Positions 14,311 to 21,772 of a stretch of 23,747 nt of DNA are shown piece by piece. The notes beneath the pieces are model-generated. The model did not search any database, was not told the origin of the DNA, and worked only from the letters and a program-made list of their open reading frames with translations. A program made the translations under genes and the position numbers. Source of the stretch: JBBIRT01 sp037441725 (GTDB lineage: Bacteria; Desulfobacterota; BSN033; UBA1163); NCBI GenBank assembly GCA_037441725.1, contig JBBIRT010000044.1, positions 1 through 23,747 on the forward strand, given 5' to 3'. Numbering within the stretch: the first letter of the stretch is position 1; the number at the start of each line of letters is the position of its first letter.

Positions 14311-14960
14311 TTCTTCTCTCTTGCCTCTCGAATAACCTTTAGGAAGGCCTTTGCATTTTCTGTGATCACCTGTAATTTTTTCTCTTGTAAAGCCTTTTTA
14401 TCAACCAATTCTCCCCCTACCCCCAAGGCGACTGCCCCTGCCTTGATAAATGCTCCTGCATTCTGGAGAGTTACCCCTCCTGTAGGGATAAGAAGGATCT
14501 GAGGAAATGGCCCTCGAATCGCCTTAAAATATTCAGGCCCTCCTAATTGAGCTGCAGGGAAGACTTTGACCAGGTCTGCTCCAGCATTCCAGGCCGTTAG
14601 GATTTCTGTGGGTGTCATTGTTCCAGGAATGACCACGGCACTGTAACGGTGGGCCAGATGGATGAGATCGATGTTCAGAATAGGGCTGACTATGAATTGA
14701 GCCCCTGCAAGCAGTGCTGCCCTTCCGGTTTCTGGATCCAATACCGTTCCAGCACCTATGATGATTTGGTCTTTATATTTTTGAGACAGTTCTTTAATTA
14801 CATCTATTGCCCCTTGGACAGTCATGGTGATTTCAAGGGTAGTTACCCCTCCTTCTCTTAAGGCATCAGAGACTTCGATGGCTTCCTGGGCAGAAGAGAC
14901 ACGGATCACTGGAATCAATCCCTCAGAGATCATGCGGTTAAAGACTTCTCTCTTGTCCAT
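14307..14960 (-). CDS. eda: KDPG / 4-hydroxy-2-oxoglutarate aldolase
   Basis: This class I aldolase cleaves 2-keto-3-deoxy-6-phosphogluconate to pyruvate and glyceraldehyde 3-phosphate, and often 4-hydroxy-2-oxoglutarate too. The start at 14960 is preferred because GAGGGGG lies 6 bases upstream; an ATG at 14975 would add five residues. From there 217 residues show PVIR, the catalytic Glu in LEITM (E43), GAGTV, PGTMTPTE, the Schiff-base Lys in DLVKVFPA (K132) and GPFPQILLIPTGGV. All catalytic residues are intact. It lies just after a KDG-type kinase, the standard partner, so the pair would finish a keto-deoxy-sugar-acid route. Confidence 0.93.
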   Translation of the reverse strand: MDKREVFNRMISEGLIPVIRVSSAQEAIEVSDALREGGVTTLEITMTVQGAIDVIKELSQKYKDQIIIGAGTVLDPETGRAALLAGAQFIVSPILNIDLIHLAHRYSAVVIPGTMTPTEILTAWNAGADLVKVFPAAQLGGPEYFKAIRGPFPQILLIPTGGVTLQNAGAFIKAGAVALGVGGELVDKKALQEKKLQVITENAKAFLKVIREAREKN

Positions 14961-14975
14961 AGAGTACCCCCTCAT

Positions 14976-15026
14976 TAAAATTCAAAATTCGAAACTTAAA
15001 ATTCGAAATTTCAAAATTCAAAACTT
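14976..15026. repeat. AT-rich intergenic word repeat (kdgK-eda junction)
   Basis: About 50 bases consist of imperfect AAAATTC/AAAATTCG/AAACTT units (for example TTCAAAATTCGAAACTTAAA). There are at least four AAATTC cores within the stretch, lying between the kinase gene and the aldolase. It has no coding pattern and no clear terminator. It is the cleanest member of the family seen in this window. Confidence 0.6.
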
Positions 15027-15037
15027 GTCTCCTGCAC

Positions 15038-16024
15038 TTATCTTGAAATCCTTAATCCTGCGCCTTTGATTAGATTCTCAACCTCCTCCAAGGTACTCCA
15101 GTTGAAATCTCCTGGAATGGTGTGTTTCAAGGCCGCAAAGGCATTACCATAGGAAAGCCCTTTCCCGATTTCTCCCCCCTTCAACCAACCGTATAGAAAG
15201 CCAGCAGTAAAGGAGTCCCCTGCTCCAACACGATCAACAATCTCTACCCCGTACGTTCTATCCCTATAGATTTTTCCATTGGAATAGGCAATCGCTGTCC
15301 AGTTATTCCTCCAGACAGACAAATCCTCTCTTAAGGTAATGACAACGATTTTAAATTTAAAACTATGGGCCAATCTCTCAGCCACCGTTTCATAGTCTTT
15401 CTCTTTGATTCCAAAGACCACCTGGGTATCCTCCTCAGTGGTGATGAGAATGTCAACTTCTGCCATCATGGGCTCCTGGATTTTTCTGGCCTCCGAAGGG
15501 GACCAGAGTTTTTTCCGGTAATTAAGGTCATAGGAAACCGTGCAACCTGCTTTTTTCGCCGCCTTCAATCCCTCAAAGGTTACTTCTGAGGCAGATGGAC
15601 TTAAGGCAGGGGTGATTCCGCTCACATGAAAGTGCTGAGCGCCTGAAAAGACTTTTGCCCAATCGATTTCACCCGATTGGATCATACTGATCGCTGATCC
15701 TGCTCGGTCATAAAGAACGCTTGAGGCCCTTGGAGAGGCACCGAGTTCAAGGAAATAAATTCCCACCCTCCCTTTCTCAGACCAGACAATATTGGAACAA
15801 TCAACCCCGAATTCTTGAGCCCGATCTCGGATAAAGTAGCCAAGAGGATTCTTGGGAAGCTTTGAGATCCAGGCACTCTTCATTCCGAAACGGGTTGCCC
15901 CCACAGCCACATTCAATTCCGCTCCACCAGCATTTGCGTCCAATCTCCGGGCTTGCTCCAGTCTTTGAAAATTTGGAGGAGAGAGCCTTAACATTGCCTC
16001 GCCAAAAGTAACCAGATCGAACAT
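15038..16024 (-). CDS. kdgK: PfkB-family sugar kinase, probable 2-keto-3-deoxygluconate kinase
   Basis: This 328-residue ribokinase-fold kinase has the N-terminal substrate patch GGAELNVAVGATRFG (33-47), YDLNYRKKLW (165-174) and the C-terminal PfkB signature DRVGAGDSFTAGFLYG (264-279) with catalytic base Asp 270. The FDxNYRxxLW-like patch and overall pattern fit KDG kinases, which make KDPG for the aldolase encoded next. IolC-type kinases (5-keto-2-deoxygluconate) share this fold, and an IolB-like gene lies just upstream, so that alternative must be kept. AAAGGAGG precedes the ATG. The gene is 27 bases after the isomerase gene. Confidence 0.87.
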   Translation of the reverse strand: MFDLVTFGEAMLRLSPPNFQRLEQARRLDANAGGAELNVAVGATRFGMKSAWISKLPKNPLGYFIRDRAQEFGVDCSNIVWSEKGRVGIYFLELGASPRASSVLYDRAGSAISMIQSGEIDWAKVFSGAQHFHVSGITPALSPSASEVTFEGLKAAKKAGCTVSYDLNYRKKLWSPSEARKIQEPMMAEVDILITTEEDTQVVFGIKEKDYETVAERLAHSFKFKIVVITLREDLSVWRNNWTAIAYSNGKIYRDRTYGVEIVDRVGAGDSFTAGFLYGWLKGGEIGKGLSYGNAFAALKHTIPGDFNWSTLEEVENLIKGAGLRISR

Positions 16025-16051
16025 GTTGATCCTCCTTTCAACTCAAGGGGA

Positions 16052-17062
16052 TTACTCTATTTCATATCCTCTTTCTTTTATCATTGCCTCCAAGAGTTTT
16101 ATTTGTTCCTCTGTGAAATGGTAAGGATGGCAGAGAATTCTTAGCCTCTCTTTGGATAGGACCTTTCTAACATTTTCTTCCTCCAGGAGATTAAAAATCT
16201 CTTCAAACGATTTAAGATGAACAAATTCTGACAAATCTTTCATGGCCAGCTCCTCACCCAATCCTGCCAGCCCCCACAAATAGATAAGCTCGGAGACAGG
16301 AGAGGCGACCACTGGATGACACCCTCCTGGAATAGCAAAGATACTTTTATCTCCGATCAAAAAGGCCTTCATCACTGTTCTTCCATCCATGAGGAGCTGA
16401 ACACCATAAGGACCGAATTGATCTTGTTCTCTTTTTTTCCAGCGAAACCGGTGGTAATAAACCTCCTCATGGTCTGACTCATCTCCCTGGCCATTATCAT
16501 GTTGATGCAGAGGGGTCCCTGACCAGAAGCCAGGAGGATTGTAAGTCTCTCCAACGACCAGATTTGAACTGGCATCCTTAGGACTGATTAAGGGGATGAC
16601 ATCCCTTCGCCACACCCAATTCCCCCTTGAAAAGACCTTGACCTCTTCATTGGGAAGAAAGAAGGGAGTTTTCTCCTTTAAGGCTGGGGCTTCGAAAAAG
16701 GCAATCTCCCCGTTTCCCCGAAGTTGAAATTTTGCATTACAAGGGATATAAAGGGCTGAGGCATTCGATTTTCCCTTTCCTGCAGAGAACAAACCCCCCA
16801 TCCTTTTTCCCTGAAATAATTTCCCATTAACCTCTGCTTCGAATTCACCCTCTTGAGGAACGAGGACCATTTCTTTCTCATGGGTTTCGCTAATGATGGA
16901 GTTGGATCCTAATTGATATATCCCGAAACCCAAGACTTCAAGAGGGACCTCTTCCCGAAGGGGATCTAAGATTAACCCATTGGCTTGGCCGATGTAACGG
17001 ATATGAGGATTAATCTCGTTCCGCTCAATCCGCTCGGCATATTTCTTCATCGTTGCTTTCAT
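16052..17062 (-). CDS. IolB/KduI-family sugar-acid isomerase (cupin) with C-terminal extension
   Basis: The protein has 336 residues with the bicupin build of 5-deoxyglucuronate isomerase. The second cupin carries the metal ligands PLHQHD (His 186 and 188), HEEVYYHRF (Glu 200) and GGCHPV (His 249), preceded by the NPPGFWSGTP motif typical of IolB (usually PAGNWSS.P). Known members isomerise 5-deoxyglucuronate (IolB) or 5-keto-4-deoxyuronate (KduI). At 336 residues it is longer than usual IolB (about 270). The extra part is a helical C-terminal segment of about 60 residues after about 275 (EEIFNLLEEE, EEQIKLLEAM). With a KDG-type kinase and KDPG aldolase following, it probably feeds a keto-deoxy acid into that pair. 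The exact substrate is open. Confidence 0.82.
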   Translation of the reverse strand: MKATMKKYAERIERNEINPHIRYIGQANGLILDPLREEVPLEVLGFGIYQLGSNSIISETHEKEMVLVPQEGEFEAEVNGKLFQGKRMGGLFSAGKGKSNASALYIPCNAKFQLRGNGEIAFFEAPALKEKTPFFLPNEEVKVFSRGNWVWRRDVIPLISPKDASSNLVVGETYNPPGFWSGTPLHQHDNGQGDESDHEEVYYHRFRWKKREQDQFGPYGVQLLMDGRTVMKAFLIGDKSIFAIPGGCHPVVASPVSELIYLWGLAGLGEELAMKDLSEFVHLKSFEEIFNLLEEENVRKVLSKERLRILCHPYHFTEEQIKLLEAMIKERGYEIE

Positions 17063-17082
17063 AAATAGGAACCCTCGTTTCG

Positions 17083-18264
17083 TTAAAAGGAGATGCGTTT
17101 CCCTTCTTCTGCTGAAACGTAGCCAGCATAAATCACTTTCACTACCTCTCTTCCTAAATCTATTCCAGAGATTGGGGCTCTATCTAATCGAATGGAATCA
17201 ACGAAGTCTTCCAATTCCTGGGGAAATCCTTTCATCCAATCGTCCTCTGGGCTCGGAAAGTTCCAGCCTGCTTTGGTCTCCAATTTTTCAGCGATGTATT
17301 CTTCTCCAAAGACATGGGGTTCGGGGGCATAGACCATTAAAACATCATGGGGGTTGATGTTTACATGGATAACGGAATTTGAAAGGAAGATGCTTAGGAT
17401 ATTCCTCACCCCTCCCAACACCGTATCAGAAGCAAAAATGGTGGCGTTGGAGCCATCTTCGAAATTGATGATCATGACACCCCAATCCTCTACATCCACC
17501 CACTCTGATTGGAGATATTTTTTCTTTTCTTTTTTAAAGGCTTCCATTTTTGTATGGGAGCCTACCTCTGCGATCACCGATTTGGGACGGATCGGTCTTC
17601 CATATTTTAGCATTCCCTCATAATGTTTTAGATGGATAGCTGCACCAGCAGGATGAGAACCTAATCGCATAAGGGCACCCCCTCCTGAGGTCTTCCATCT
17701 CCTCGAATAGGAGGCTGAAGAGCCTGAATGGCCTTGTTCCGCTCTGATTTCTAAAACAGTCCCTTCGCTTGACCTTATCAGACGCTTCAATTTTTCAAAG
17801 GCAGGGGAGTAAATCCAATTTTCAGCATACATGAATTTCACTCCATTTTTTTGGATACTCTGGATCATTCGATCACAGCCCTTCAGGGCTTCTTTTAGCA
17901 TCAACTCTTTCGGGACAGTAAACCCCACCTGTTCCTCTTCCCGCTCTTTACCAAAATAACCTGTTAAAGGTTTTTCACAGATGATATGTTTTCCAACTTC
18001 TGCAGCTTGAATGGAAAATTCTTCATGGAGATCGGTTGGAATACATAAGTCCACCACATCGATATCAGCACGTTCAAGGATCCGACGATAATCATCGTAA
18101 TGGTCAGGGATATCGAATTCTTTCGCAAAAGCACGTGCATTTTCCATTTTTTTAGAGGCTACGGCGACGACCTCTACCTTGAGACCTCTTAGCTTGGACA
18201 GGTTTCTTAAATGCCAATGGGCTGCCAATTGGGTTCCGATCATTCCCAGTCTTACCCTCTCCAT
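17083..18264 (-). CDS. Gfo/Idh/MocA-family oxidoreductase
   Basis: This is a 393-residue NAD(P)-dependent sugar or polyol dehydrogenase. The N-terminal Rossmann domain starts RLGMIG, but the glycine motif is divergent (GMIGTQLAAHWH). It ends with the family's CEKPLTG signature (E97, K98, P99). About 25 residues rich in Glu and Lys separate this from the usual next helix (about 104-128). The C-terminal substrate domain includes SGGGALMRLGSHPAGAA, with the His common in this family. AAGGAG lies 6 bases before the ATG. It stands between the ABM-domain gene and the isomerase. It may oxidise the imported sugar acid, or act like an inositol dehydrogenase; this cannot be settled here. Confidence 0.88.
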   Translation of the reverse strand: MERVRLGMIGTQLAAHWHLRNLSKLRGLKVEVVAVASKKMENARAFAKEFDIPDHYDDYRRILERADIDVVDLCIPTDLHEEFSIQAAEVGKHIICEKPLTGYFGKEREEEQVGFTVPKELMLKEALKGCDRMIQSIQKNGVKFMYAENWIYSPAFEKLKRLIRSSEGTVLEIRAEQGHSGSSASYSRRWKTSGGGALMRLGSHPAGAAIHLKHYEGMLKYGRPIRPKSVIAEVGSHTKMEAFKKEKKKYLQSEWVDVEDWGVMIINFEDGSNATIFASDTVLGGVRNILSIFLSNSVIHVNINPHDVLMVYAPEPHVFGEEYIAEKLETKAGWNFPSPEDDWMKGFPQELEDFVDSIRLDRAPISGIDLGREVVKVIYAGYVSAEEGKRISF

Positions 18265-18281
18265 CTTCTTCTCCTTCGCCC

Positions 18282-18575
18282 TTATCTTTGTGCCACCACC
18301 TCGTAGACCTGGACGGAGCTGTGCTTATAGAGAGCTTTGATTTTTGGTGAAAGCGTTTTATGGTCTGCTGACTCTCTCCATGCTAAAGCAGTCTCAAGAG
18401 ATTGAAAGCGAATCACCATCTGATAGACGGCCTCTTTTCCATGTTCTTTCAGTAAGGCCACGGAGAGAAAGCCGGGTTGCTTCGCCATGGCTAAGCTGTA
18501 TTCCTCTTTGAATAATGCTTCAAACTCACTCTCTTTACCTGGGATCACCTCAAAGGTGACATGCCTCTCAATCAT
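18282..18575 (-). CDS. ABM-domain (antibiotic biosynthesis monooxygenase-like) protein
   Basis: This 97-residue protein has the pattern of a dimeric alpha+beta barrel. It starts HVTFEVIPGKESEFEALF, then has QPGFLSVALL, a Y-M-V-RFQSLETALAW segment (usually ..W.s.ea...w), and a final strand VQVYEVV. Such small proteins are diverse: some are monooxygenases, some isomerases or mutarotases, and many are uncharacterised. No cofactor site is evident. It sits between the M24-fold gene and the Gfo/Idh gene, with AGGGGG before the ATG. A role in handling a sugar-acid or lactone intermediate is possible but unproven. Confidence 0.78.
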   Translation of the reverse strand: MIERHVTFEVIPGKESEFEALFKEEYSLAMAKQPGFLSVALLKEHGKEAVYQMVIRFQSLETALAWRESADHKTLSPKIKALYKHSSVQVYEVVAQR

Positions 18576-18586
18576 TGTATCCCCCT

Positions 18587-18608
18587 ATTCTAAACTCTAA
18601 ACTAAATT
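18587..18608. repeat. AT-rich intergenic word repeat (M24-ABM junction)
   Basis: Three overlapping words of the form TCTAAACT (ATTCTAAACTCTAAACTAAA) fill the gap between two genes. They share the TTCTAAACT word with the stretch at 14281-14310. Confidence 0.4.
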
Positions 18609-18614
18609 ATCCTT

Positions 18615-19721
18615 TCATTCCTTTTCCAAAATGGCCGGTCGAACAAATGGGATCCCCTCTATAGTGATAGTTAGAGTTGGGTAGAGAATGGGATAAGTAA
18701 TCATCTCCAGGCCTTTAGAAGTAGCGAGAATGGTATCCTCGGACTTCGTTCCAGTGATGGAGGGATTCCAAGTGAAAGCCTGGTTCTCTTGGACGATCTC
18801 TGGTGTTTTAAAGTTGACCCGATAATCCCTCCCTGTATAGCCAATTGAACCTCCCTGATGGTGAAGCTTCCACTCATCAGGGTATCCTTTTTCTTTGTAG
18901 GCATGGATCGCTTTTTGAAGGACTTCCCTTACGGGAATACCTGGCCGTGTATGAGCCATCATCGTGCAGTAGATGAAGACATTGGCGTCATACTTCCTTT
19001 TCAGTTCATCAGGTAATTTTCCAAAGTGAACCAATCGAGTTAATGAGACGACAAGGCCCCATTTTCGAGCATTGACAGAAAGCATAAAATATTTTTTAAT
19101 TCCGTTTTCTGTTGGGATGGGGTGACGGAATTTGAAAACCCGATCATCGGCAGCAGCCATCAAGGTGATAGGGTCGATTCTATCTTTCCATATCTCGTTA
19201 CAGAGCCTTCCTACCACCTCGGATTCCTTCTCTCCCTTTTGGGTCTGCATCAATGTCTTCTCTAAGGCTGATGAAACTTTTTTCCCTAACCACTGATATC
19301 GTTCCTGTTCCTCTGGAGTCAAAGAGTAACGAAGCCTTGCAATTTCCTCAGTCAGCACGGTTGCATTCTGAAAGGGGACGTCGCAGCCAATGGGTCCATC
19401 CCCCACCAGTTCTTTTACTATGGAAGCTTCCTGATCTTCATGCCAGGGGAAGGTTTTAATGATAAACCCTTGTTTCTCCAAACCCTCTTCATCCATCATG
19501 CGAGGGGCTTCGATATTGTTTGAGATGACAAATTTTGAATTCTCTGTGATAAGGAGAGTGGTGGCCCCCATCTCTGTTGTGATGCCTACGAGATTGAAAC
19601 CACCACAGGTCATCCATGAGAAATTAGCTTGACGTTTAAGAATGAGAGCCTTGAGTCCCCTGGATCGAAGAAACTCTCGGATCCTTGTCTCCTTCTCTTT
19701 GATTTCATCCTCAAGGGCCAT
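18615..19721 (-). CDS. M24 (pita-bread/creatinase fold) family protein with degenerate metal site
   Basis: The 368-residue protein has the two-domain layout of aminopeptidase P and creatinase: a creatinase-like N-terminal domain (about 10-130) and an M24 C-terminal domain. In active metallopeptidases five ligands (Asp, Asp, His, Glu, Glu) bind two metals. Here the first Asp aligns with Ser 215 (MLSVNA) and the second with Ser 226 (VVSLTR instead of SDLTR). A His is kept at 287/288 (HHQGG). The fourth ligand Glu aligns with Asn 319 (WNPS instead of EPG), and the last Glu is kept at 328 (KSEDTIL). A metal-dependent peptidase is therefore unlikely; creatinase-like metal-free hydrolysis or another role is possible. 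AGGAGG precedes the ATG and overlaps the dctP stop. Confidence 0.82.
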   Translation of the reverse strand: MALEDEIKEKETRIREFLRSRGLKALILKRQANFSWMTCGGFNLVGITTEMGATTLLITENSKFVISNNIEAPRMMDEEGLEKQGFIIKTFPWHEDQEASIVKELVGDGPIGCDVPFQNATVLTEEIARLRYSLTPEEQERYQWLGKKVSSALEKTLMQTQKGEKESEVVGRLCNEIWKDRIDPITLMAAADDRVFKFRHPIPTENGIKKYFMLSVNARKWGLVVSLTRLVHFGKLPDELKRKYDANVFIYCTMMAHTRPGIPVREVLQKAIHAYKEKGYPDEWKLHHQGGSIGYTGRDYRVNFKTPEIVQENQAFTWNPSITGTKSEDTILATSKGLEMITYPILYPTLTITIEGIPFVRPAILEKE

Positions 19722-19734
19722 TCCTGCTTTCCTC

Positions 19735-20712
19735 CTATTGCGCCAATACTTCTGGCCAAGTGGTCACCGTCCATTGGGTTTTAAATAACTCGTCGACCGC
19801 ATCTCTTGCCTTACTTCGGAATGACTCAGCATCCGGGATGACCACCTGCATCCCCTTTCGTTGAAGGTCTACAAGGATTGCTCCCTCACCTGCTTTAATT
19901 TTGTTATTGGCCCACTCCTCTGTTTCCTTGCCGGCCTTGACGATAAGTTCCTGGTCTGCCTTGGAGAGTTTGTCGAAGAAGGGCTTATAAATCAAGATGC
20001 CGGCAGTCTGAACGAGATGATTGGTCATAATCAAATGGCTTTGGACCTCATTTAATTTGAAAGATTGAATTTGTGGAAGGTCTCCTTCAGAGGCCTCAGC
20101 CTTACCTGTCTTGAGCGAATTATAAAGCTCGGGTAAAGGGACTCCAATTGGATCCGCCCCGATGGCTTTCCAAACGGCCATCCAACTCGGAATAGGAGGC
20201 AACCGGAGCTTCAGCATGTACGCATCCGCAGGTGTGTAGAGGGGTTTCTTTGCCGTCGTCTGCCGGAGTCCCCGGTAGATGGTTGTTAAAAACTTTAGAT
20301 CATTTTTCTCTAATTGATTTCTTGCCTCCTGTCCGAGCTTTCCGTTCCAGACTCGCATATAGTGATCGAAATCCTTCATCACATAGGGACCGGTGAAAAA
20401 GTAGTATGGAGGGGCGTAGAATTCAAGAAACTGGGTTCCGTTTGACTGCATCTCGATCTCACCGTTCCTGTTCATCTTGGCGATGTCGGCTTCGCTCTTG
20501 GTCCCAGCGTCAATCATAACCTCAATCCGACCGGCACTCCCCTTCTCAACCAGCTCCTTAAATTTTTCAGCTGCCTCAACGACAATACCCCCTTTGAATG
20601 GGCTACTCATACGGATGGTTGTCTCTGCTGAGATGGCATTTCCGATGCCTATAATAATGACACAGAGAATTCCCATGATTGAAAGAGCAGATCCGAATCT
20701 AATATGTTTCAT
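19735..20712 (-). CDS. TRAP-type (DctP) solute-binding protein
   Basis: This 325-residue periplasmic binding protein belongs to the DctP family, which binds carboxylated substrates. A signal peptide spans about 1-29 (cleavage after AISA). Family landmarks are RGLRQTT.KKPLYTPAD (147-163), the carboxylate-clamping Arg in LKLR (R170), and GADPIGVPLPELYNSLKTGKAEASEGD. Usually DctP is encoded with the membrane subunits DctQ and DctM. None is here; instead the neighbours are a complete TTT transporter. GGAGGG precedes the ATG. It may serve TRAP membrane proteins encoded elsewhere or cooperate with the same import programme. Confidence 0.92.
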   Translation of the reverse strand: MKHIRFGSALSIMGILCVIIIGIGNAISAETTIRMSSPFKGGIVVEAAEKFKELVEKGSAGRIEVMIDAGTKSEADIAKMNRNGEIEMQSNGTQFLEFYAPPYYFFTGPYVMKDFDHYMRVWNGKLGQEARNQLEKNDLKFLTTIYRGLRQTTAKKPLYTPADAYMLKLRLPPIPSWMAVWKAIGADPIGVPLPELYNSLKTGKAEASEGDLPQIQSFKLNEVQSHLIMTNHLVQTAGILIYKPFFDKLSKADQELIVKAGKETEEWANNKIKAGEGAILVDLQRKGMQVVIPDAESFRSKARDAVDELFKTQWTVTTWPEVLAQ

Positions 20713-20733
20713 TTTCTCTCCCTCCTTCCTGAA

Positions 20734-21681
20734 TCATTTTTTGATCTCCTTGACCAGTTTGCTATAAAACTCATCATCATTAGCCATTAATTTTCCAAAA
20801 TCCTCTGGCCCAAGGTATGAAAGGTTGACTACCATGTCCTTTGCATTCTTTATAAAAACTGGATCTTCCATTCCCTTTTTGAAAGCATCATGAAGTTTTT
20901 TAATCACCTCAGGGGGAGTGCCCTTGGGTGCGGCCAATCCCCGCCACTGACCCATGACAAAATCGATCCCTTGCTCCTTCACGGTTGGAACATCGGGAAA
21001 GAGTTCAAACCGCTTCTCTGCAAATAGGGCAATAATCTTCAACTTCCCTGCCTTTACGTGTTCGATCCCTTCGGGTGGAGACACCGAAACAGCATTAATA
21101 TGGCCTCCGAGAAGGGCGGTTACGGATGGACCTCCACCTGCAAAGGGAATATGATTGAATTTCACACCAGCGGTCTTTTCAAAGGCAAGAGCAATGAGGT
21201 GAACTCCTCCGCCTGCGCCTGAGTTGCCCACGGTGATCATGTCAGGGTTCTTTTTAGCATAATCTAAAAACTCCTTGAGACTCTTCCATGGGGCATCTGA
21301 TCTTACTAAAAACATGCCTGGGTCTTTCACTACATTGATGATAGGGTCAAAATTTTTATAGGTGAAGGCAGTGGTCACCTGATGGGGAAGGATGGTAAGA
21401 GGTGTAATCGCTGAAACAAGGGTGTAACCATCCGGCTGGGCTTTCATCGCCTCTGTATATCCAACTGCTCCGGCTCCACCCGTTCGGTTCACAACGACCA
21501 CAGCCTTTCCAAGGTATTGCCCTGTGGTTGCGGCTAATGCTCGAAAGATTAAGTCCGTTGCTCCGCCTGCTGCCCAGGGGATAATGATCTGAACCTCTTT
21601 GGTTGGAAATTCCGCAGCCTGAAGAGGGATTACGAAGATGAGAGACAACATGAATAGAATACTAAGAATTCTTTTCAACAT
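20734..21681 (-). CDS. tctC: Tripartite tricarboxylate transporter binding protein (TctC/Bug family)
   Basis: This is a 315-residue periplasmic solute-binding protein. A signal peptide covers about 1-23 (ending PLQAA). The mature part begins FPTKEVQIIIPWAAGGATD, the standard Bug start, with VVVNRTGGAGAVG, AKPDGYT-like AQPDGYT, and the IPFAGGGPSVTALLGGHI segment of the ligand-binding cleft. Family members bind citrate, tricarballylate, glutamate, aromatic acids and others, so the ligand is not predictable. It is followed by tctA in the upstream direction with the normal TTT content. GAGGAGG precedes the ATG. Confidence 0.95.
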   Translation of the reverse strand: MLKRILSILFMLSLIFVIPLQAAEFPTKEVQIIIPWAAGGATDLIFRALAATTGQYLGKAVVVVNRTGGAGAVGYTEAMKAQPDGYTLVSAITPLTILPHQVTTAFTYKNFDPIINVVKDPGMFLVRSDAPWKSLKEFLDYAKKNPDMITVGNSGAGGGVHLIALAFEKTAGVKFNHIPFAGGGPSVTALLGGHINAVSVSPPEGIEHVKAGKLKIIALFAEKRFELFPDVPTVKEQGIDFVMGQWRGLAAPKGTPPEVIKKLHDAFKKGMEDPVFIKNAKDMVVNLSYLGPEDFGKLMANDDEFYSKLVKEIKK

Positions 21682-21697
21682 AACAGCACCTCCTCTC

Positions 21698-21772
21698 GTT
21701 TTAAGCTAAATGCTCGAAGCTTAAAAATTAAACCTTTTACTCATAACTGTTAAATGATAACTCTTAATTTTT
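21698..21772. repeat. AT-rich intergenic stretch (tctA-tctC junction)
   Basis: This is an AT-rich gap with TTAAGCTAAATGCTCGAAGC, TTAAAAATTAAA and two related blocks, TCATAACTGTTAA and TGATAACTCTTAA. The last two form a 13-base imperfect direct repeat. It extends over the tctA stop. Its words resemble the other AT-rich junctions. Confidence 0.45.

Noticed and set aside
14961..14975. Five extra residues at the start of the aldolase (ATG at 14975)
   Set aside because: The strong GAGGGGG falls inside this segment at the right distance for the ATG at 14960, and the extra residues are not part of the family N-terminus.
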